Assembly (NCBI GenBank): GCA_947683625.1
Contig: CANTUR010000541.1
Span: forward strand, 79,501 to 143,500
Length of the DNA stretch: 64,000 nt
Direction of reading: 5' to 3'
Source of the DNA: Mallotus nudiflorus
Taxonomy: Eukaryota; Streptophyta; Magnoliopsida; Malpighiales; Euphorbiaceae
Shown here: in pieces, positions 55,781-64,000 of the stretch
How positions within the stretch are numbered: the stretch's first letter is position 1
Layout: each line of letters begins with the position of its first letter
Position numbers and translations under genes: made by a program
Notes under the pieces: generated by a model
What the model saw: the letters and a program-made list of their open reading frames with translations, nothing else
Told to the model about the DNA's origin: nothing
Databases searched by the model: none

Positions 55781-57245
55781 TGATAATATGCAAAATAGCA
55801 TAGTCATTTAGGTTCATTTTGGTGACTTTTTCTTTAATTTGCATTTGCATTGTGTTTAATTATTATATTATAGTTGTTATTTGTGTGCATTTATGTTGTT
55901 GTGTGATTTGTAGGTTATTAAAGGCCAATCTCATGCTTAAAGTTGCATTTGAATACTATGAAATGAAGAAAGGCTCGAGAAAGGTTAAGACAAAGGTCAA
56001 AATGAGGAGTGCCGACTCACACAGTGGTGCCGAGTCATGACAGAAAGCATAAGTACTGACTCACACAATGGTGTCGAGTCATCACTAGCCAGTATTGCAA
56101 ACAAGAGATTGTGTTAACTCACATAGTGGTGCCGAGTCATAATAGAGGGTTACAGTGCCGAGTTCCTCCTGAGTCGGCACATCGGTGCCAACTCAGCACC
56201 AATGTACCTCTTCATCACATCTCTTTATTTTCACATCCATTCAAAGGGACATGAATTAGGATGCTAAGAAGCCTATAAATACAAGAAGTTGTCTTTGTTT
56301 TGGGGATAAAAAAATACACAAAATTGATGGATTAGAAAGCAATGAGTAATATTTAGTTTTATTTGTTAGATTAGATAGTGTGAAGGAATTCATACTTTTT
56401 TAAGGAATCAAGGAAGATAATAAAGGAGGCTATTCAATATCTAATAAACATCATGGAGAGCAAAGGAGATTTCATCAACATAGAGATTTCATCAACATAA
56501 TTTCTATCTCTTATTCTCTTTTCTTTTATTTAGTTTACTTGATGTTAATATTAGTTTCTTATGGTTATTTGACAATTATCAATATGTATCTTGACTAATT
56601 CCTTGTTTATTAGAATTGTAAGGATGAATTAATCTATGAACTACATTTTAATCTTTCATAATGTATGAAAGAATTGATTTCAATTAAGTACTTAATTGAG
56701 TTATATATGCTTGATCACCATATATGATGTATTAATCAAATGTTCACAATGAGAGTTAGGGCATTTTGATGGAAATGTAATTGAATTCACTTAAAGGTTA
56801 GGAAAGTACCTGGAGACAAGAAATCCACTTTGAGGGGTCAAAGGATTGGCATAGAACTTCATGGTTTTTGTTTATCTCTATAATGACCCAAGAGTGCTTG
56901 TAGACTTTAGATGGAAATACCCTTAGTTGACAACGAGAGTTTCTCTTAAGGATTTTAGGTCACATTCTCCAATCATTTCATGTGTTTATTAATTATGATA
57001 GTTCTTGATTAGTTCTGAATTGAATTTTTAATGAATATTAATTGAATTTCTTATTTGTACATTTAGATTAATTAGAGTAATTTGTAATTCTTAGTAATGT
57101 TAGGATAGTTAGAGCATTCAATATCTTCTATTATAATATTTTTCCTGTCCATCTGAGTATCTACTCAGTTAATATAAAATTGTTCGATATCATACTTGCT
57201 CTATACTAAGTCTTAGAACTGGGGTATACAATTTGACCCGCTCTA
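55781..57245 (+). repeat. E 5' LTR with strong GAGTC motif array
   Basis: TGATAATATGC to GACCCGCTCTA (decayed CTTCA). At about 56005-56205 there are three to four copies of a ~33-base unit with GTGCCGACTCACA and GTGGTGCCGAGTCAT, then GTGCCGAGTT...AGTCGGCAC. TATAAATA at 56274-56281. It pairs with 63150 onward. Confidence 0.92.
56274..56281 (+). promoter_or_regulatory. TATA box of E 5' LTR
   Basis: TATAAATA in GCCTATAAATACAAG, about 70 bases after the motif array. The 3' LTR equivalent reads CCTACAAATATATG, with the TATA broken. Confidence 0.7.
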
Positions 57246-57250
57246 AATTT

Positions 57251-57268
57251 TGGCGCCATTGCCGGGGA
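57251..57268 (+). other. E primer-binding site (tRNA-Asp)
   Basis: TGGCGCCATTGCCGGGGA, a single mismatch to the complement of plant tRNA-Asp. Confidence 0.92.
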
Positions 57269-57392
57269 GTTTGTTTAGAATTTTTATTAATTTAGGGTAG
57301 AGAAAAGTTATTTTAGGCCTTAATTTTATATTTATTTTTTTAGTTTAGTAATTATTAATTTATGATTATTTTATTGTGATATTATTTTTATG

Positions 57393-57964
57393 ATGCTTAC
57401 TCGAAATGTTAGTGATAATACTTTATACTTTGATCCTGAAATTGAATTAACTTCATGTGTTTTACATAAGGAATAAAGTAAGCAAAGAGTGAACCAATAG
57501 AATTTTAATGAAATAACTAAATCGAAGAGACAAACATTAGCCAAGCATCATTCATTCAAATGGTGCAAAATGATCATTTTGGAGGTTTACGAGGAGAGGA
57601 TCCTTATGCTCACATATTGACTTTCCTCAATATGTGTACAACTTTCAAAATTAATGGTATGATGAATGATGCAATAAGGCTTAGGCTTTTCCCATTTTCT
57701 ATCAATGAGAAGGCACAATTTTGGCTTGCTAGTTTACCTAGTAAATCAATCACAACATGGGACCAATTAAAGCAAGCATTTCTCCATTTCAAGGTTGTAA
57801 AGGTTCATCCTTATGGGGTAATTGAAATTGCTAATGTTAAGGGGAAAGTATTTAAGGTAAATGGCCACCGTCACAAGCCTTATTTGATTAGTGAAGCTAT
57901 AGATCAAAACAAGTCTATCTCTTTATTTAAACCTCTAATTGAACTAGGTAAGGTCAAGCTATAG
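57393..57964 (+). pseudogene. E gag-integrase fusion from internal deletion
   Basis: The gag start MLTRNVSDNTLYFDPEIELT lies at 57393, with stops at about 57474 and 57498. The gag core is open from 57560 (HFGGLRGEDPYAHILTFLNM, AQFWLASLPSKS). At about 57786 gag's KQAFLH passes in frame into the integrase tail (FKVVKVHPYGVIEIANVKGK, FKVNGHRHKPYL), ending at 57962. By comparison with A (24150 to 28835), about 4.7 kb including protease, RT and most of integrase is gone. The resulting 134-codon frame is intact, but I would not assume it is expressed. Confidence 0.85.
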
Positions 57965-58498
57965 ACTATTAAACGTAGCAAGGTATTGTTCCACATTTTA
58001 ATTTTAATTTTTTATTTTTCTATTTAATTTTGGTATATTTTATATATTATATATTTTTCTTATTAAGTTTGATTAGAACCACATTGTAATTTTAGCAGTA
58101 TTTATTATATAGCAATTCTTTCTTTTCCTACTTTTCTTCCTTTAGTTTATTTTTAATATTTTCAGTCTGGTCAAGATGTTTTATTAGTATATTTTAATTT
58201 TCTTAGTTTAGTTTATATACACACAGTCTTTATTTTTGTACATTTACATTTACTTTTTTAATATAATTAAAAAAAAAAGGGTCTGCCAAGGCCATTGGTC
58301 ATGAGTCGCACCAACGTGCCGACTCGTTACTAAGGCCAAATGGTGATGAGTCACACCACCTGTGCCGAGTTGTGCCATGCATGCCCACATTACCACTATA
58401 TACATTTCTTTTGCATTCTCTTCTCTCATTCTGTTTTTTATTTTATTATATTTTTTTTCTATTATTAGATATATATTTTTTTATTTCTTTTGTCTTCT

Positions 58499-58542
<44 letters not shown>

Positions 58543-58833
58543 CAAAACAAATAACTACATTGCCTGCATACCTACAGATAAGTCATGCCCTTCCTCGTAA
58601 AGGTTATAACCTTTCAAATCTTTCTTACACCCTAGTCTACATACCTACATACAATCCTTTTTCTTTTTAATTTTATATTCCCAAACACTCACATCTTTTG
58701 CAATTCCTATACTCCATCTTTTCATCTTCTCACTTTTTTACAATTCTCACTACTTATTCTTTTCTTTTCTTATTTCTATTCTACATACCATCATCTCTGC
58801 ATATACCTCTTCCTCTAACCAAAAACTACACTC
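57965..58833 (+). promoter_or_regulatory. Candidate internal promoter region of E ORF3
   Basis: No gene. About 58295-58378 has GTCATGAGTCGCACCAACGTG, CCGACTCGTTAC, GTGATGAGTCACACC and TGTGCCGAGTTG, the same motif type as E's LTR. TATATAC follows at 58397-58403. An (AT)n run lies at 58500-58541. Solo LTR H then separates this from the ORF3 start; without H the TATA-to-ATG distance is about 540 bases. Confidence 0.45.
58500..58541. repeat. (AT)n microsatellite
   Basis: About 40 bases of perfect AT dinucleotide just downstream of the TATA-like site in E. B has a similar run in the corresponding region (11733-11795). Confidence 0.95.
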
Positions 58834-60850
58834 TATAGACAGCGGGGTTTAGCGTGCGTCCAAGATTTTAGTAACCGCAGCACTATTTGAACTCAGGGCT
58901 CTAGAGAACACACTAACCATTGTCACAAAGACATGGCATGGAGATGAGGAGTCGCCACCCAAGGTAATAACTGGGACAGATCGAAAAGGTGTACTCGATT
59001 CCCTAATAGAAAGCTAGCACCACAACTAGGAGATTCTGGATACGGAATACCAACTTCTTTTAGTCTCTTGTTCATTTAGAATTTACTTTATGAATTACTA
59101 TATTATCCTCTATTTACATGCACTTTCATATAAACCCTTATTCTAAAAATTAACTCCAAGGCAAACCAATCATAAAAAAACAAGTAAACAATGCATTCAC
59201 TCAAATATATAATCTCTAAGTGAGTCTAATATATATTAATTTTAATTAAATGAACTAAATCTACATGTTTTATTAAATGAGCCTAAAGACTAATTCCTTT
59301 TAATTTTAATTAAATGAACCTAAGTCTATTTATTTTAATTATAAAAATGGGCCTAAATCTACAAATTATGGAGTATTTAAATTAATGGACCTAAGTCTAG
59401 TTTAATTATATTAAATCAGGTGGGCCTATGTCTAATTTATTAAATGGGACTAAGTTATCTCTAACCTAAAATCTAATTAATTATAGGCCTAATGATGCAT
59501 TTTAATTAATTAAACCTAAAAACCTAAATTTATTTAAGTGAATTAGAACCTAATATGGGCTTAAGGCCCAAAACACATAAAAATAAATAAACAAGCCCAA
59601 AAACAAATAAAACATATTAAAACAATTAAATAAAAAATAAAATAACTAATTAAATTAATTCCTTCTAAAAACCCTAATTTTCATTAACATGCAACCTAAA
59701 TTAATCTACTCCCACCATTGATTTTAATTAATTACCCAATTAAAACCCTAATTTTACTAACTAATTAACTAATATAAACATGCAATCACACATAATTCCA
59801 CTATTCCCACTATCGGGGCTATTACAATAATCTATAGATAATAATAATAAAATAATTAATACAACCCCAAAAATAAAGGAATAAAATAACATAATAATAA
59901 AAAAACCAGGAAACTATATCTCTACAAGGTCTTATCCATGGCATCCCATGGACCTCTTATGGATTTGATTCTCCAAGTATGATCATCATATGTTTTCCTC
60001 CATAATCACCATAAAAAAGAATAAAATTATGATTAGTGAATAAATTATAACAATAATAAACAAAATTAAAAATCAAAAAAATCAAAAAAAGAAGTAAATA
60101 AATAAAATAAAATAAAATAAGGAGAAGATGATGCTTTTGAATGATTTTAATGGAGTGCTCCTCAGATTTTGTAAAATCACCGTTCTTGATAGTTCTCCAA
60201 ATATTGTTTTTCAAAAATTCTCTAAAGATCTTTATTTAAGCAAAAGAATTTATAAGGAATAAGATTTTTTCTCTTTTTTTCTTCCCTTCTTCCTTTTTCT
60301 CTTTTTTTGTTTTTGCTTTCCTCTTCTGCATTTTCTTTCCTCTGCTCTGCCAATCTTCATTTTTTTCTTTTTCCCCCTATTTTCAGGGCCAAAACACTCC
60401 TTATATAGGGATACATTTTCAAACCCTAGTTACAAATTGATTCCTAAAAGACTTATATTTCCTTAAAAACATTATCAAAATAATTTTATGAGAATTTCAT
60501 ACCAATTAGGACTCAATCTTTTCTTGGAAAATTCTAGAACAGGCGGAAGAGGTCTAATTCCAATCAGAATTAGTATAATTCCTATCAAAATTAGTGTAAT
60601 TTCGATCACTCTTTTTTTTAACTTTTAATTATAAAAAGGTCCTTGAAAGAATTTAAGTTTTACAATTAGATCCTTAAAAAGCATTACAATTTAGTCCATG
60701 AAAACATTAAATTCTTTCTTTGAAAAAATGCAATCAAACCCCTAAAGTTTCAAAGTTCAAGTATTGAAGACCTATTCATGACATTTTCATCATTGGAGTC
60801 TTTTGTCGCATTCATAACTCATCATCCCGAAATTGGGTGTTGACACACTC
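58829..60850 (-). mobile_element. Solo LTR H, Tat/Ogre-like, with target duplication CACTC
   Basis: The insert is 58834-60845, flanked by CACTC at 58829-58833 and 60846-60850. On the minus strand it opens TGTCAACACCCAATTTCGGG and closes CCCCGCTGTCTATA. The opening and the internal GGTGGCGACTCCTCATC resemble Tat/Ogre-type LTR regions by memory. TATATAA is at 60401-60407 (minus), and a GAAAACCTAG-type leader context is near. No internal coding region, so a solo LTR is the simplest reading. The last base pair is TA rather than the usual CA. Confidence 0.75.
60401..60407 (-). promoter_or_regulatory. TATA box of solo LTR H
   Basis: TATATAA within CCCTATATAAGGAGTG on the minus strand, about 440 bases into the LTR. 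Confidence 0.65.
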
Positions 60851-60952
60851 CCATTTCCTTTTTATTTCTTTTCTTTACACATTTTCTTTTCTTCTGTACA
60901 CCATAACCCCTTATATTCATATCTTCTTCATTGCTTCTCTAATCATAATTAA

Positions 60953-62050
60953 ATGAGTAAGCCAAGGGGTTCTACATAAAAAAAACCTCAAGTTAAAAAA
61001 GTACATCAATAAGAGGATTTTGCACCCACCTACAAGATGAAGTTCCCCACTCTTTCATATAAGGAATGTGCTAGATTCACAACTCTTAAGTTTAGGAAAA
61101 TCATTAGTTGTAAGTATATCCCCTCCTCCTTACTTCAAAATGTAAGCATGCATGACTCTTTGAATCAATTATTGACTACTTATGGACTTAAAAAGTTTGT
61201 CTCCATGCAAGAGCATACTTATAATGAGTTGATTAATGAAGTTTATACATCTTTAAAAGTTAAATAGAATAATTCCCATATTCTTAAATTTAGAATGCTA
61301 GGGAATAAACACCAACTTATGCTTTCATGCAATAAGTGTTTGGTTTTAAAAAGGATGGTATGTGTGAAGCTCCTAAGTCTTTTTTATGTTGATGAATTTT
61401 TTACATTTTTTACTAATTTGCCATCCACTTTTCAACTAAAGAAAGGTAAGGCAGTGTTCATTAAAGATTTAAAATTCTAGTTATTACACAAAGTCCTTGC
61501 CTGTGTTGTTTTCCATAAGTCTGAATTTAATAGAGTCTCTGCATAAAAATTATTTTTTATGTGGTGCATTCATAATAAAAAGCAAGTGTGTTGAACATAG
61601 TGGATTTTTAATCGACTTTTAACATGTGCTACACACAAGGATGCCCCACTCACTCATGGTCATGTTGTTACTATCATTGCTAAGTCTTTGAATCTTAACC
61701 TTGATGATTTTAACCGTGTTATTGAGTGTTCTTATTTCACTAAGCTATCTTTTATGAGAGGTAAAGTTGTAGATGCTTCCTTCAGTTTGATTTCGGCAAG
61801 GTCTTAATCATGTTAGAGGTTTAGAACATCCTCTTTAAGTAAAGGACACATAAGAAGAGGAGGAAGATGTTGGGATTGAGCATTCTCTAGAAGTGGTGCC
61901 CTATGGTAATGTACCTCTTTTAACTTTGCCTATGCAAGGTGGTACAAGTGGCTCTTCTAGTGGAGAGTCTTATGTATGGGAGCTAATGTTGGAGAATCAA
62001 AAGGAGATGCAATGACAATTGAGTCTCCTCTGCCAACTCTTTCAGATGAT
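60953..62050 (+). pseudogene. E ORF3: Athila-type accessory protein
   Basis: ATG at 60953 gives MSKPRGST then a stop. The conserved core is open at 61037-61264: MKFPTLSYKECARFTTLKFR, KIISCKYIPSSLL, YGLKKFVSMQEHTYNELINE. Later blocks match A and B: KKGKAVFIKDLKF, LLHKVLACVVFHKSEFNRVS, LFFMWCIHNKKQVC, THKDAPLTHGHVVTII, ECSYFTKLSFMRGKV. The tail is Glu-rich and Gly/Ser-rich (about 61850-61980), then a short amphipathic end. Stops at about 60977, 61265, 61478, 61544 and 61590. Function is unknown. Confidence 0.7.
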
Positions 62051-63134
62051 TAAGGGGGTATTTCTTTACCTTTCTTTTTCATTTTAGAATCACATTAGGG
62101 ACAATGTGCATTTTTAAGTGTGGGGGAAGGAATAGTAGTAGTTGTCATTTTATTAGGTGTAAGTCTATCTTTATGATTATGGGTTATGTTTTATTATTTT
62201 GTGTTATCTATGCTTAATTCTACTTAAGTTTATCTTCTCCATACTATTAAATAGTTAACTTTTCAAGTTCATTTTGTTTAAATTTTCTTTTCTTTTGTTA
62301 TATTAGTAATTATCTTCCTATGCTTAATTGGCAGAATTTTAAAGTTTCATTTAGCATAAATTTTAAGTTTTTCTTTTTATCTTTTATTATTATTTTCAAA
62401 ATCTATAGAATATTTAGTCAACTTTCTAATTATGCTTAGAACTAGGATGGTTAGGATTTAAGCTTAGGTTTTTAATGATTGAAGTGGCTTTAGGGAAACT
62501 ATAGCCATAATACGAGCAACTAGCTTTTCAATAATGGATGAGGACACTATAAAAAAAAGTTTGTCAATGTGATACATTTAAGTAAGTTGTGTGTAAATGA
62601 GTATGCTCTTTAATTACACTCATTCAGAAAGAATGTATTTTGTTATAAGTAATTGCATTTTGAGTAAGTTGTGTGTAAGTGAGTATGTTCCTTAATTACA
62701 TTCATTTGGAAAGAAATGAAAATTATTCCATAAAAATATATAAGTATAAAAGTTGTGTCTAAAAATTCCATGAGAATTATTAGTCAATGCATGTGCTTAA
62801 TCCTTGTCCCATGGCTATTTTAGTTCTTAAAAGTTCTAAGTTTGATGAATGAGCATTATAGTTAGAAAGCTTGATTAGCACCTTGACTTTATATTTTTGA
62901 TTTTGTTCTTAATAGTTTAAGATAAATTATTAAACTTATTGATTATGCTATGAAATTTGTTTTCCTTATCATTATTAAGCATTGGAAGCTTAGTAATTAA
63001 CTACCCTTTTCTTAAATTCCCTTATTGGTTGAGATGATTTGTTAAGATTACTATAACTATTTTGGAGAAAATAAAGGTTTTTTGTTATTTTCTCACTTAG
63101 GTCTTTATTTCTTACTTAAGGGCAAGCAAGGTCT
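62051..63134 (+). other. E 3' noncoding region with second purine tract and tandem pair
   Basis: AAGTGTGGGGGAAGG at 62116-62130 imitates a polypurine tract 1 kb upstream of the real one. The paired unit TAAGTTGTGTGTAA...GAGTATG(C/T)TC lies at about 62566-62720. No gene is seen. Confidence 0.6.
62566..62720 (+). repeat. Tandem pair of ~75-bp units in E
   Basis: Two copies of a unit with GTAAGTTGTGTGTAA, GAGTATG, TTAATTACA, CATTCA and GAAAGAA. The same dimer stands in A and B. Confidence 0.7.
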
Positions 63135-63149
63135 AAGTATGGGTGAATT
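63135..63149 (+). other. E polypurine tract (decayed)
   Basis: AAGTATGGGTGAATT before TAATAATATG, a mutated AAGTGTGGGGGAATT. Confidence 0.7.
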
Positions 63150-64000
63150 TAATAATATGTAAAATAGTATAGTCATTTAGGTTTACTTTTGGTGACTTTT
63201 TTTTTAGTTTGCATTTGCATTATGTTTAATTATTATATTATAGTTGTTATTTGTGTTCTTTTATATTGTTTGTGTGATTTGTAGGTTATTAAAGGCTAAT
63301 CTTATGCTTAAAGTTGCATTTGAATACTATGGAGTGAAGAAAGGCTCAAGAAAGGTCAAGACAATGGTGAAAGTGAGGAGTACCGACTCACACAGTGATG
63401 TCGAGTCGTGACAAAAAGTATAAGTGCCAACTTGCATAGTGGTGCCAAGTCGTCACTAGCTAGTATTATAGAAAAGAGATCATTCTAACTCGCACTGTGG
63501 TGCCGAGTCATAACAAAGGATTATAGTGCCAAGTTCCTTCTGAGTCAGTAAATCGATGGCAACTCAGCACTAATACACCTCTTCATCACATCTCTTCATT
63601 TTCACATCCATTTAAAAGGACATGAATTGGGATGCCAAGAAGCCTACAAATATATGAAGTTGTCTTTCTTTTAGGGATGAAAAAAACACATAATTGATGG
63701 ATTAGAAAGCAATGAGTAATATTTAGTTTTATTTGTTAGATTAGATAGTGTGAAGGAATTCATACTTTTTCAAGGAATCAAGGAAGATAATCAAGGAGGC
63801 TATTCAATATCTAATAAACATCATGGAGAGCAAGGGAGATTTCATCAACATAATTTCTATCTTTTTTTCTCTTTTCTTTTATTTAGTTTACTTGATGTTT
63901 ATATTATTTCTTATAATTATTTGACAATTATCAATATGTATCTTGACTAATTCCTTGTTTACTAGAATTGCAAGGATGAATTACTCTATGAATTACATTT
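63150..64000 (+). repeat. E 3' LTR, cut by window end
   Basis: Matches 55781 onward, starting TAATAATATG for TGATAATATG. The motif array is at about 63380-63565. The small frame at 63750-63950 is LTR sequence, not a gene. One difference from the 5' LTR: the 5' copy repeats GAGATTTCATCAACATA twice (about 56467-56502), here it occurs once. Confidence 0.9.

Larger units (their letters stand above)
55781..64000 (+). mobile_element. Element E: internally deleted Athila-like element, continues past window
   Basis: 5' LTR 55781-57245, tRNA-Asp primer site, a gag start, a large deletion, the integrase tail, the ORF3 promoter region, ORF3, 3' noncoding region, polypurine tract, and 3' LTR from 63150 running off the window. 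It is inserted in F gag after CTTTT (55776-55780). It also carries solo LTR H. It is defective, and its proteins would have to come from other elements. Confidence 0.9.

Noticed and set aside
56005..56205. Regularly spaced repeats that could suggest a CRISPR-like array
   Set aside because: Units are degenerate, partly inverted and sit in the LTR of a plant retrotransposon; there are no unique equal-length spacers or associated genes.

Overview
The window is intergenic DNA from a repeat-rich, strongly AT-rich plant genome, most likely a dicot. The evidence is a dense nest of plant LTR retrotransposons: Tekay chromovirus, Athila-like, Tat/Ogre-like and Sirevirus-like elements, plus an Angela/BARE-like LTR. 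Primer-binding sites match plant tRNA-Asp and initiator tRNA-Met. I found no host gene, rRNA, tRNA gene or CRISPR array. Every coding region I can name belongs to a retroelement, and all are broken by stops or frameshifts.

Layout, left half. 1-1290 is a minus-strand LTR cut by the window edge. 1291-1482 is the only stretch that may be ordinary host DNA. From 1483 to about 35925 lies element K, a Tekay chromovirus on the minus strand: 3' LTR 1483-3901, pol 3966-7407, gag 34069-35386, primer site 35514-35525, partial 5' LTR from 35530. K is split by Athila-like LTRs. Element B (minus, 7408-19519) runs from its 3' LTR through a downstream ORF3, integrase, RT, protease and gag to a stub of 5' LTR. 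B's gag holds a solo LTR (D, 17065-18696). At 19518 B's LTR stub joins a second, diverged copy of K's protease-RT region (19520-20708), followed by a second LTR (C) in the same K target site. C is itself split by a complete Athila-like element A (plus, 21927-33870) with target duplication ATTCC.

Layout, right half. From about 36 kb onward the matrix is element F, a Tat/Ogre-like gypsy element on the minus strand (pol 38215-42885, gag piece 55360-55780). It has an additional ORF in antisense orientation downstream of pol (plus strand, 36614-37855). F is split by a complete Sirevirus-like copia element G (plus, 42891-55359) and by an Athila-like element E (plus, 55781 to beyond the window). G carries a second D-family solo LTR (47201-48830). 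E carries a solo LTR of a Tat/Ogre-like family (H, 58834-60845) and has lost most of gag-pol, leaving an in-frame gag-integrase fusion.

How the parts work. In each element the LTR promoter would drive a gag-protease-RT-RNase H-integrase polyprotein. The most interesting pattern is beyond pol. Athila-like A, B and E, Sirevirus-like G and Tat-like F all carry an extra ORF there. In front of it sits a cluster of short palindromic motifs, in A, B, E and G followed by a TATA box. In A, B, E and G the same kind of motif cluster plus TATA box occurs in the element's own LTR. This suggests that each lineage placed an LTR-like promoter module in front of its accessory gene. The accessory proteins of Athila-like E/A and copia G also look related. 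All domain assignments come from reading translations by eye, not from a database search.
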